A DNA stretch of 64,000 nt, from assembly GCF_022759505.1 (NCBI RefSeq), contig NZ_CP094289.1:992001-1056000 (forward strand). The letters run 5' to 3'. The notes under the pieces are model-generated. The model had not been told where the DNA came from, did not search any database, and saw only the letters and a program-made list of their open reading frames with translations. The stretch comes from Georgenia sp. TF02-10 (lineage in GTDB: Bacteria; Actinomycetota; Actinomycetes; Actinomycetales; Actinomycetaceae). The position numbers were made by a program, and so were the translations under genes. Position 1 is the stretch's first letter. Each line of letters opens with the position of its first letter. This document shows positions 1 through 7,524 of the stretch, piece by piece.

Positions 1-332
1 TGTGCGCCGGACAGTTTGAAGCCGAGCCGTCCGTGGGCGAACCCACCACCTGCGCGGATGGCGGTGGCGACCCAGGCGGCTTCTGAAAGCTCGGTCTCGG
101 TCGCGCCCGCTTTCACTGCCGCGTTGCTGTGCGCGTCGATGCAGTAGACGCATTGTGTGGTGATACCCACAGCGAGGGCGATGAGTTCGCGGTACTTGAG
201 GGGGATCTCTCGTCCGTCGCTGGCGAAAACAGCACGGTCGAAGGCGTTGAACGCGGCAAGGATGTCCGGGGTTGTTTCCTTGTAGGCGGTGGTGTAGCGC
301 TTGTCGGCTCGACGGTCGAAGTAGTCGTTCAC
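1..332 (-). CDS. Carboxymuconolactone decarboxylase (AhpD-like) family protein, 3' end outside window
   Basis: The first 110 residues are visible; the C-terminus lies beyond the left edge. The protein carries the AhpD/CMD signature CVYCIDAHSNAA near residue 60 (CxxC followed by His), which in this family forms the thiol-based peroxidase or decarboxylase site. The GTG start at 332 is chosen because GGAGG sits eight bases upstream and the N-terminus (MNDYFDRRADK) looks family-like. It is the last visible gene of a minus-strand operon, 19 bp behind the SnoaL-like gene. A role in peroxide or small-molecule detoxification is inference; the substrate is unknown. Confidence 0.85.
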   Translation of the reverse strand, partial: MNDYFDRRADKRYTTAYKETTPDILAAFNAFDRAVFASDGREIPLKYRELIALAVGITTQCVYCIDAHSNAAVKAGATETELSEAAWVATAIRAGGGFAHGRLGFKLSGA

Positions 333-351
333 TGTGTTATCCTCCGTGGCT

Positions 352-789
352 TCACAGTCCGTGGGAGATGACTTCGCGGCGGCTGATGCGCCAGCCAGCG
401 TCGGTGCGTCTCAGGGTGTCGAGGTACTGCCCGATCAGTACGGGCATGGGGCCGGGTTGATTGTTTCCCAGCCGGAGGAACTTGCTGCGGACCTGGACCT
501 CGTCACCGCGGTCGGCGACGATCTCGCTGTTGGTGGTGTGGTGGGACAGCGCGGGTCGTGTCAGTGCCGACCGGTAGGTATACGGGTCGTCGGTACTGCC
601 GGTCATGGCTGCGAGGACGCGTTTCCTTCCTCTGATGACCTGGCCGGGCTGACCGGGCGGCACGGCGTGGGTGAAGTCGAATTCGACGTCCTCGGTGAGT
701 ACCTGGTCGAAGGGCACCGTGCCGGCGTCGAGAGCATGCCCGTACCGGGCGATGGTCTGCATGATCTCGTAGTAGTCCTCGAACTTCAC
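352..789 (-). CDS. SnoaL-like / NTF2-fold family protein
   Basis: A 145-residue protein with the compact alpha+beta cone pattern of SnoaL-like (NTF2 superfamily) proteins: an N-terminal helix (FEDYYEIMQTIARYGHALDAG), a central stretch with V-E-F-D-F, and a C-terminal strand ending GWRISRREV. Members include isomerases, hydratases and proteins of unknown function, so no reaction can be assigned. Its ATG overlaps the TGA of the upstream luciferase-like gene by four bases, so the two are probably translationally coupled. It is followed after 19 bp by the CMD-like gene. The trio looks like one small catabolic or detoxification operon. Confidence 0.75.
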   Translation of the reverse strand: MKFEDYYEIMQTIARYGHALDAGTVPFDQVLTEDVEFDFTHAVPPGQPGQVIRGRKRVLAAMTGSTDDPYTYRSALTRPALSHHTTNSEIVADRGDEVQVRSKFLRLGNNQPGPMPVLIGQYLDTLRRTDAGWRISRREVISHGL

Positions 790-1847
790 CGCTCGCCCCG
801 TTCCGTCATGGCGGGCTCCGGCTGTGGCGCGAGATCGAACGCCTGCGCGAGGAGTTCGTGCGAGTGGCGGCGGGCGGTGGGATCGGCGATGAGGTCTTGG
901 ATCATGAGCTCGTCGGCCCCGCTCTCCTCGATCATCTGCTCCAGCGTGGCGCGCACTTCGGCAGGGCTGCCGGCGACGAACCTGGGCCAGCGGCCGTCGG
1001 TGATCGTGACCGGCTCGTCCTTCTCGGCCTGGCTCATCTCGCGGGCGGCCTCATCGGGGGTGGGCACCATGACTGCTCCCGCTTCCCGGCCGGCCCGGCG
1101 CAGCCGTGCGTAGTAGCCCTTCGGGGAGCCTGCCAGGTGCAGGCCGTCGGCGCTGGTCTCACCCACGGCGACGTTGACCCCGAGGATCGCTCGCGGCGAG
1201 TCCAGCCCGAAGCCCTGGGGCTCGAAGTTCTCGCGGTAGTGGCGCAGGGCCGGGGCTGCGCCTTGGGGGTTGATGAACCCGGCGAAGGTGTAGCCGATAC
1301 CCAGCCCCGCTGCGAGGTTCGACCCGTTCGGGCTGGACCCCAGCAGCCAGGTCTGCGGGACTTCGGGCACGGTGGTCATCAGCGGATGCCCGGCGAAGGG
1401 ATGGTCCTCGGGGAAGGACTCATACAGCCAGGCCAGAGTCTCCAGGACCTGCTGCTGGTGATCGGCCTGAGCAGGGTGCTGGCGGTTCTGCTGGAACGCG
1501 AGGTCGAGTACCGGGCCCGCCGTGGCGCGCCCCATGCCCAGGTCGACCCGGCCCGGAGCCATCGCCTCCAACTGCTTGAACATCTCCGCGACCTTGAACG
1601 GGCTGTAGTGGTTCATCAGCAGCGAGCCCGAGCCCAACCGGATCCGCGAGGTGACCATCGCCGTAGCGGCGATCAGCAGCTCAGGGTGATGCGAGGCGCC
1701 CGATCGGCTCAGATGATGCTCGGCGAACCACACCCGGTGGTACCCCAGCGCCTCGGCGTGTCGGGCGTTGTCCAGCGAGTCGGCCAGCGCATCCGTCTCC
1801 GTGGTTCCGGGAGCGACCGTCCCGAGGTCGATGATGGACAGTTTCAC
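786..1847 (-). CDS. LLM-class flavin-dependent oxidoreductase (luciferase-like monooxygenase)
   Basis: A 353-residue bacterial luciferase-like TIM-barrel protein. It starts KLSIIDLGTVAPG and contains the family motifs YHRVWFAEHHLSRSGASHHPE near residues 55–75 and an RLGSGSLLMNHYSPFKVAE block. It should use reduced flavin (FMNH2 or F420) to oxidise a small substrate, which is unknown. The frame stays open upstream to 1952, but I chose the GTG at 1847 because AGGAG lies eight bases before it and homologous sequence begins there. A palindrome at 1904–1915 lies in the leader. First gene of the operon with the SnoaL-like and CMD-like genes. Confidence 0.9.
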   Translation of the reverse strand: MKLSIIDLGTVAPGTTETDALADSLDNARHAEALGYHRVWFAEHHLSRSGASHHPELLIAATAMVTSRIRLGSGSLLMNHYSPFKVAEMFKQLEAMAPGRVDLGMGRATAGPVLDLAFQQNRQHPAQADHQQQVLETLAWLYESFPEDHPFAGHPLMTTVPEVPQTWLLGSSPNGSNLAAGLGIGYTFAGFINPQGAAPALRHYRENFEPQGFGLDSPRAILGVNVAVGETSADGLHLAGSPKGYYARLRRAGREAGAVMVPTPDEAAREMSQAEKDEPVTITDGRWPRFVAGSPAEVRATLEQMIEESGADELMIQDLIADPTARRHSHELLAQAFDLAPQPEPAMTERGER

Positions 1848-1881
1848 AGGAGAGGCTCCTCGGTGTCGACGGTGGAGGACG

Positions 1882-1915
1882 TCGACCCTACCGGCGATAG
1901 TTGGTTTGTCCAAAC
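1882..1915 (-). promoter_or_regulatory. Probable promoter with palindromic operator for the LLM operon
   Basis: On the minus strand TTGGAC is followed after 17 bases by TAGGGT, a plausible sigma-A -35/-10 pair, 40–60 bases before the GTG at 1847. The -35 overlaps the perfect palindrome GTTTG-TC-CAAAC at 1904–1915, which suits a repressor dimer. No intact regulator gene adjoins it; the upstream neighbour is a degraded relaxase. Promoter and operator functions are inferred from sequence alone. Confidence 0.4.
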
Positions 1916-1959
1916 TTGTTTTCACTGTGGTCGTGGCTGGCGTGGCAGGCATGGTGACC

Positions 1960-3520
1960 GTGCGATCTTCGAGCGCGACCGCACCACCACCGGCCCGACC
2001 GTGCCCCTGGCGACCGCGGCGAAGTCAACCCGCCGACCCGACCGCGAAGGCTGGATGCTCGGCGACGACCGGACGGCCGCTCGCGGAGGTCACCGTCTCC
2101 GGTCGTCAGGTCGACGTGCTCGTGGGCCGGCCGGTGCCGGCAAGACCACCGCCATGAGCGGGCTGGGCCGAGGGTGGGAGCGTGAGCACGGCAAGGGCTC
2201 CGTCGTCGGCCTCGCGCCCTCGGCGGTGGCAGCCCAAGCCCTCGCGGACGACCTCGGGATCGCCACCGAGAACACAGCGAACCGGTGGACAACCACTTCA
2301 CGACCGGCGGGACCTTCCACGCCGGCCAACTCGCGATCGTGGACGAAGTCTCCTGGCCGGCGCCGTCTCACTGGACCACATCACCGCGCTCACGGCCGGC
2401 GCGGGGGTGAAGGCGCTGCTCGTCGGGGGCTACGCCCAGCTCCGATCGGTCGACGCCGGCGGCACGTTCGCGCTGCTCAATCGGCCCGACACGCCCGAAC
2501 TCGTCGATGTCCACCGCTTCACCCATGCCTGGGAGGAGACCGCCTTGCACTGCGGTACGGTCGCACCGAGGTCATCGACACCTACATCGACCGCGGCCGC
2601 GTGCTCGACGGCGACACCGAGGCCATGACCAACGCGGCCTGCACCGCATGGCGAGCCGACATGCTCGCCGGGAAGGCCACGGTGCTGGTCACCGACTCTA
2701 GCGAGGCCGTGACCGCACTCAACGTGCGTGCCCGGACTGATCTGATCCTCGACGGCACCGTACGTGGCCCGCGCGAGGTCGAGCTGCACGACGGCACCCG
2801 CGCCGCTGCCGGCGATCCCGTCCTCACCCGCCACAACGACCGCCGCCTGCGCGCCGGCCGAGGCTGGGTCCGCAACGGCGACCGCTGGACAGTCACGGAC
2901 GTTCGCGACGACGATCGGCCACCCTCCGCCGGCCGCCGCTGGGGCGCCTCCGTGGTGCTCCCGGCCAGCGACGTGGCCGAACACCTGGACCTCGGCTACG
3001 CCGCCACCTCCTGCCGGGCGCCGGGGATCACGACCGACACGCGCACGTCCTGGTCGACGCCGCCATGAGACGGGAAATCTGTACGTCACCCTCACCCGCG
3101 GCCGCGAGGCGAACACGGGTTACGTTGCCGTTGACGAGCCCGAGACCGCACACGACGGGCCGCGCCCCGGCGACAACACCGAGGCCACCGGCCGCAGCGT
3201 TCTGTTCGGAGTGCTCCCGCACGTCGGCGCCGAGCTGTCCGCGCACGAGACCATCACCGCCGAGCAAGACGCCTGGGCCTCGATCGCCCAGCTCGCCGCC
3301 GAGCACGAGACCATCGCCGCTGCCGCCCAGCACGACCGCTGGGTCACCTCATCCGCGCATCCGGGCTCACCGCCCACCAGTCCGACGACGCGATCGCCTC
3401 CGACGCCTTCGGGGCGCTGGCCGTCGAGCTCCGCCGCGCCGAGGCCAACCACCACGTGGAGGCGCTGCTGCCACGCCTCGTCGCCGGGCGCGGGTGCTTC
3501 TTCCATCTGAGCGAGGGACA
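1960..3520 (+). pseudogene. Degenerate TraA/MobF-type conjugative relaxase–helicase
   Basis: Homologous segments are scattered over all three forward frames. They include a Walker A (GPAGAGKTT, about 2128–2152), a stretch LDHITALTAGAGVKALLVGGYAQL with RSVDAGGTFALL (about 2370–2480), and a long helicase piece from LALRYGRTEVIDTYIDRG (about 2545) to the motif NLYVTLTRGREANTGYVAVDEP (about 3075–3150). Together these follow the order of the RecD-like helicase half of TraA/MobF relaxases. At least four frame changes are needed to join them, and the N-terminal relaxase domain is missing, so the gene cannot make a functional protein. It marks an old conjugative plasmid or ICE insertion beside the LLM operon. 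Confidence 0.75.
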
Positions 3521-3525
3521 GACCG

Positions 3526-3700
3526 CGCCGTCGTATCGGAACGTCACGCCGATGCAGGTGTGCGCGCCCTCGGTGCGGCGCTCGATGCCGAGCTCGGCGG
3601 CCAGCTCGTACACGGTCTGACCGCTCAGGTAGCCGTCCACCAGCGCGTCGACCGAGGCGGTGTCTAGCCGCTTCTGCGCCTGCCGGGTGCCCGGAACCGG
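3526..3700 (-). pseudogene. Helix-turn-helix fragment of a resolvase/transposase-like protein
   Basis: The minus strand encodes KRLDTASVDALVDGYLSG followed by QTVYELAAELGIERRT. This is the short HTH segment found at the C-terminus of serine recombinases and in small HTH proteins of actinobacterial mobile elements. The frame is open from 3817 to 3344, but sequence outside this segment resembles nothing I recognise, and its downstream part is antisense to the degraded relaxase. I read it as a fragment rather than a working gene. It supports a mobile-element origin for the left end. Confidence 0.45.
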
Positions 3701-4032
3701 CCCTGACGCGTCTGATCGCCGCTCCGAACCGACCGTCGCAGCTCCCGCAGAAGGCTCTCTGAACAGGGACTGTGCCACCGGAGGGTGGGTTGGAACGTAC
3801 TCTCGAAACTTCCACATAAGTCGCGCGCACTAGCACTGCCCCGCCTGGCCGGCGGGGCCGTTTGTCTTTGGGTCAGGTTCCCGTAGCGCCGCTGGTGACG
3901 TGAAGCGGAATGGTTGACGACAGGGCCGACCGCCCGGGGCGGGGAGTCCCTCGACCACAAGGACATTGCCGAGCTGCTGTGGCCCAGGCAGGGGAGCAGG
4001 ACGTGATCCTGGCGCCGCATTACCGTGAAGGC

Positions 4033-4392
4033 ATGGACTTCCTCGAGACTCTCCGCGGTGTCGTCGTGCTGGTGCATCTCGTGGCCTTCGCCATCATGTT
4101 CGGTGCGTGGACGGTGGAGGCGGCGGCTCGCCGGTACCAGGCCACCAGGCTGATGAACTTCGGGGTGCTGGTGGCCTTGGTCTCCGGCCTGGTTCTGTCC
4201 GCACCGTGGGGCGTGGACGGCGAGCTGAACTACGTCAAGATCGGCATCAAGCTGGTCGTACTGATCGTGGTCGCCGCGCTGACCGGTATCAGTACCAGCC
4301 GTACCAAGAAGGGTCCGCCGTTGCCGACGTCGGTGTTCTGGCTCATCGGCGCGCTGGTCCTCTTCAACGCTGGTATCGCAGTGCTCTGGTGA
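4033..4392 (+). CDS. Small four-helix membrane protein
   Basis: A 119-residue hydrophobic protein with four predicted transmembrane helices: a first from LRGVVVLVHLVAFAIMFGAW, then FGVLVALVSGLVLSAPWG, IKLVVLIVVAALTGI and VFWLIGALVLFNAGIAVLW. Similar proteins are common in actinobacteria, where they are uncharacterised and sometimes named Fe–S protein without evidence; I see no cysteine motif here. The ATG at 4033 fits where the hydrophobic sequence begins. Upstream the frame stays open to 3910, but that part lacks membrane-protein character. A hairpin follows at 4421–4446. Confidence 0.7.
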   Translation: MDFLETLRGVVVLVHLVAFAIMFGAWTVEAAARRYQATRLMNFGVLVALVSGLVLSAPWGVDGELNYVKIGIKLVVLIVVAALTGISTSRTKKGPPLPTSVFWLIGALVLFNAGIAVLW

Positions 4393-4420
4393 CCGTCCGG
4401 ACCGATCCGCTCGACGGGCT

Positions 4421-4446
4421 CGGAGGGCTCGAGGGCTTGCCCTCCG
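4421..4446 (+). terminator. Terminator-like hairpin after the membrane protein gene
   Basis: CGGAGGGC (4421–4428) and GCCCTCCG (4439–4446) form a perfect 8-bp stem with a 10-base loop, 28 bases after the stop at 4392. There is no T-tract, which is usual for high-GC actinobacterial terminators. The remaining 297 bp to 4743 contain no gene or motif I recognise. Confidence 0.45.
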
Positions 4447-4743
4447 GCATGGGTCGCCAGCCGCACGCGGCTGATGATGCGCACCTCGCAGGGCGGTAGG
4501 CCGTGCGAGCGCAGTATGCGGCGGCGTAGAACGACGCCGGTGTGACGTGCGTGGTCGCCCCGCTCATTACGGGCCCGCGGATGCAACGCGAGGCCCGCGG
4601 CAACCCCGGCGGAGCGCCCCCACCCGCAGGAGCCGCCCACTCTCGTCGCACTCAGGTCTCGTCGCACTCAGGATCAAGGCCCCGTCGGCCGCCCCGTCGC
4701 CATCCCCCAGGTGCAGGGATGGCGGGCTGCTGGGGCCGAGGCC

Positions 4744-5286
4744 CTAGACGCTGGTCGGTCGGTCGTTCGCAGCCATCGACTCCTGCCGACGGGTGCGAGC
4801 GGTGGCGCGCCACAGGACGATGCCCGCTGGAACCAGCACGACCGTCGCGGCGGCCCCTCCGATGATGAAGGTCCGCGCACGCGACTCCGGCGTGCGGGTG
4901 GAGACGCGGAGCGCCTCGAGTCCTCCGCCTGTGCAGGTAAGCTGGTTGAGCACGTCGTAGTCGCCGTCGAGCAGCAGCTCGAAGGCGCGGCCGTCCATGG
5001 TCGTGCTCGCTGCGTTCTTGGCGAGCGGTGCCGGCTCGCCGTTGTCGAGACACGTCACCTCGTCCCGGCGCAGGTCCTCGCCGGAGGCCCAGACGGAGGC
5101 CACCTTGCCGGGTGCGGAGATGCGAAACTGGTCGCCCGGGCCGTAGGTGTCATCCGTGAACCGACCGGGGAACTCGTTGAGCTGGGTGATGCCGAGGACG
5201 ATCGCCGTCGGCCCGGTCACGATCGCGCTCATGCAGGCGATGGCGAACAGTGACAGGGTCTTGTTCCACATCGTTCGGAACGACAA
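4744..5286 (-). CDS. Hypothetical two-helix membrane protein
   Basis: A 180-residue protein with one transmembrane helix near the N-terminus (LSLFAIACMSAIVTGPTAIVLGI), an extracellular region of about 100 residues containing two cysteines (VTCLDNGEP and QLTCTGGG) that could form a disulfide, and a second helix near the C-terminus (FIIGGAAATVVLVPAGIVLW) followed by a basic tail. This layout is typical of small actinobacterial envelope proteins. I recognise no named family and do not assign a function. Confidence 0.65.
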   Translation of the reverse strand: MSFRTMWNKTLSLFAIACMSAIVTGPTAIVLGITQLNEFPGRFTDDTYGPGDQFRISAPGKVASVWASGEDLRRDEVTCLDNGEPAPLAKNAASTTMDGRAFELLLDGDYDVLNQLTCTGGGLEALRVSTRTPESRARTFIIGGAAATVVLVPAGIVLWRATARTRRQESMAANDRPTSV

Positions 5287-5512
5287 CGGTTACTCTCCCT
5301 CGGTAGCCGGTGGAACGCGAAGTTCCGCGAAGGCTACCGCCCGTCTGCCGGGGGGGAGACCGGGGCCCGGTGACCGTCGTCGATCATCGAGCGTGTGGCG
5401 GCGTCGCGCCGGAGGGGTGGACCAGCGTGCCAGAGCTGTCGTGCCGGCTGTGGGCAGGGCGAGGAGTTCCGGGCTGATCGAGGTTCGGGCCCGTCCGTCC
5501 GGGGTTTCGCTG

Positions 5513-5992
5513 GTGGCAGCGCTGTGGCGTCAGGACGTGGGGTTCTCGCCGGAGGGCTTGGTCGTCGCCCTCGCGGTGCTGGGGCCGAACCTCCTGCTGC
5601 TGCGCTTCCCGCCGCGCGGCCCGGTGCCGTCGGCCACGGTGCCACGGCCGGTGGGTTGGCTGGAGCGGGCGGGGCAGGCGCTGTGCCTGGCCGTCCCGGT
5701 GAGCACCGCGCCTGGTCCGCTTCTCTGGGGGTGGGCCGTGCCGGTGGTGACGGGCCTGGTCCGGTACTACGCGCTGTGGGCGTGCTACTTCCCGACCGGG
5801 CATGCCGCGGCGGCGCTGTACCGCCCGCTGGGACGCATCCCGGTGCCGATGGCGGTCCTGCCAGTCGTGGTGCTCCTCGCCACCGCCGCCTGGATGGGCA
5901 ACCCGTGGGTCGCGGTGGCCGCCGTCGTGCTCGCGGCCGGGCACGTCCCGGCGGCACTGATCGCCGCCCGGTCCGTGACCGCGGCCGGCTGA
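5513..5992 (+). CDS. Polytopic membrane protein of unknown function
   Basis: About 159 residues and strongly hydrophobic, with about five helices: EGLVVALAVLGPNLLLLRF, a segment around GQALCLAVPVSTAP, WGWAVPVVTGLVRYYALWACYF, MAVLPVVVLLATAAWMG and VAVAAVVLAAGHVPAALIAA. The frame is open from 5147, but sequence before about 5510 is arginine-rich shadow-like sequence. I prefer the GTG at 5513 (VAALWRQDVGFSPEG), although no good ribosome binding site precedes it. GTG 5441 or 5450 are alternatives. The function is unknown. Confidence 0.55.
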   Translation: MAALWRQDVGFSPEGLVVALAVLGPNLLLLRFPPRGPVPSATVPRPVGWLERAGQALCLAVPVSTAPGPLLWGWAVPVVTGLVRYYALWACYFPTGHAAAALYRPLGRIPVPMAVLPVVVLLATAAWMGNPWVAVAAVVLAAGHVPAALIAARSVTAAG

Positions 5993-6116
5993 CGAGATCC
6001 GCGGGGCCTGACCCTGCTGGCCGAGCCGTGTGGTGCGGGTGTGCGTCGCGGGCGTCGTGGCGGCCGCCAGCCCGCGTGCCACGTATGCAAGTCACGCCAG
6101 CAACCGGCGAGGGCAC

Positions 6117-6737
6117 CTACGCCGCCGCCTCCAGCCCGAGCAGCGCCTGCTTCGCCGCCAGCCCCCCGACGTACCCGCCGAGCGATCCGTCCGAGCGCAG
6201 CACCCGGTGGCACGGCACGACGACGGGGACCGGGTTGGTCGCGCACGCCGACCCGACGGCCCGCACCGCCCGCGGGCTGCCGACCGCCGTCGCCACCTGC
6301 GTGTAGCTCTCGGTCCGCCCGTAGCCGATCTGCCGCAGGTGCTCGAGCACGCTGCGCCGGAAGCCGGTGGCCAGGCTGAGGTCCAGCGGCAGGTCGAACC
6401 CGGTGCGCCGGCCGGCGAGGTAGTCCTCGACCTGGCGGGCCGCCGTCGCCAGCCGGGCCGGGGCGTGCAGGACCCGCGGGCTGACGCGCTCGGCCAGGGT
6501 CTGCAGGACGGCGTCGTGGTCCTCCCGCTCGAACGCCACCCGCACCAGGCCGCGCTCGGTGGCGGCCAGCAGCAGGCGGCCGAGGGGGGTGTCCACGGTG
6601 GTGTAGGCGACGTCGAGCAGCCCGGCCCGCTCGGCCGCGGCGGCCAGGGAGCCGCGCAGTCTGTCGAGGTCGCCGGGTGCGGGGTCGGTGAGCGGGGCGA
6701 GCAGCTGGGCGGCCGCGGCGGCGGGGCTGGCGGTCAT
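6117..6737 (-). CDS. ogt: Methylated-DNA–[protein]-cysteine S-methyltransferase
   Basis: A 206-residue O6-alkylguanine-DNA alkyltransferase that removes alkyl groups from O6-guanine by suicidal transfer to a cysteine. The active-site motif NPVPVVVPCHRVLRSDGSLGGY is complete; the nucleophile is the Cys of PCHRV near residue 170. The recognition-helix region (YTQVATAVGSPRAVRAVGSACATNP) is also present. The ATG at 6737 is preferred over the in-frame ATG at 6764 because GGAGG lies six bases before it. It follows a sigma-factor-like gene on the same strand and is probably co-transcribed with it. Confidence 0.93.
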   Translation of the reverse strand: MTASPAAAAAQLLAPLTDPAPGDLDRLRGSLAAAAERAGLLDVAYTTVDTPLGRLLLAATERGLVRVAFEREDHDAVLQTLAERVSPRVLHAPARLATAARQVEDYLAGRRTGFDLPLDLSLATGFRRSVLEHLRQIGYGRTESYTQVATAVGSPRAVRAVGSACATNPVPVVVPCHRVLRSDGSLGGYVGGLAAKQALLGLEAAA

Positions 6738-6912
6738 GGGATGCCTCCGGATGTCGGTGGTCATGGGGTGGTCACGGGGTCTGCCGGGCCGGCGCGCGGC
6801 CGCGTGCCATGGCCCCGGGGGACAGGTCTTGGCGTGCCGGGTCTCCGGGCGCCAGGGCTCTGGGCGTCGGCGTCACGTCCACAGCCTCCGGCGCGAGCCG
6901 GGCGCGCAGGGT

Positions 6913-7503
6913 CTAGATCCCGTCGGCGGCGGCGCGGCGGGCGGCGACGGCGGTGCCGCCGAGGATGTCGGCGATGTCCTGGTAGGGCAGGCCGGCGAGG
7001 TAGCGGTAGGCCAGCACCTGCCGCTGCTTGTCGGGCAGGTCTTTGACCTGCGCCCAGACCTCCACCGCGGGCCCGGCCGGGTCCGCCCGGGCGGCCCGCT
7101 CGGGCACCTCGGCGGTCGGCACGGCGCGCCGCTGCCGGGCCCGGAGCGCGTCGACGCCCTTGCGGTGCGCGATGGTGACCAGCCAGGCCTCCACGTTGGC
7201 GTCCCCGGGCAGCGCCGGGTACGCGGCCAGCGCGGCGAGGAACGTCTCGGACCAGGCGTCCTCGGCGTCGTCCGGCCCGACGACGGCCCGGCAGACCCGC
7301 AGGACCGTCGCCCCGTGCCGGGCCACGACCGTCTCGAAGGGGGCCTTCCGGTCGCCCGGCGGGACCCGGGCGGCCCGCGGGTCGCGGCCGGTCCGCGAGA
7401 CTCGCGCGGCCCGTGAGACCTCGTCGGCCCGGCGGTCCCCGCCGGCCTGCGGGAGCTGGCGAACCCCCGGGGCCGTACGCCCCGCACCGCCGTCGTCATC
7501 CAC
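6913..7503 (-). CDS. ECF-type RNA polymerase sigma factor, C-terminus cut by an in-frame TAG
   Basis: A 196-residue sigma-70-family protein. Region 2 is visible as FETVVARHGATVLRVCRAVVGPDDAEDAWSETFLAAL, and region 4 as WAQVKDLPDKQRQVLAYRYLAGLPYQDIADILGGTAVAARRAAADGI. Translation stops at a TAG (6913–6915). The same frame then continues without a stop as TLRARLAPEAVDVTPTPRAL down to a TGA at 6772, seven bases before an in-frame ATG of ogt. Related proteins carry more residues after the DGI motif, so this TAG may be a nonsense mutation or a sequence error. The long Arg/Ala/Gly-rich N-terminus is unusual; a start nearer PFETVV is possible. GGGAG precedes the ATG at 7503. Confidence 0.75.
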   Translation of the reverse strand: MDDDGGAGRTAPGVRQLPQAGGDRRADEVSRAARVSRTGRDPRAARVPPGDRKAPFETVVARHGATVLRVCRAVVGPDDAEDAWSETFLAALAAYPALPGDANVEAWLVTIAHRKGVDALRARQRRAVPTAEVPERAARADPAGPAVEVWAQVKDLPDKQRQVLAYRYLAGLPYQDIADILGGTAVAARRAAADGI

Positions 7504-7524
7504 CCGGGCTCCCTCCCGCCGTCG

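Noticed and set aside
4447-4743. Small genes in either strand (for example around 4542–4865)
   Set aside because: Several open frames overlap, but none has a ribosome site plus sensible composition or a recognisable motif.
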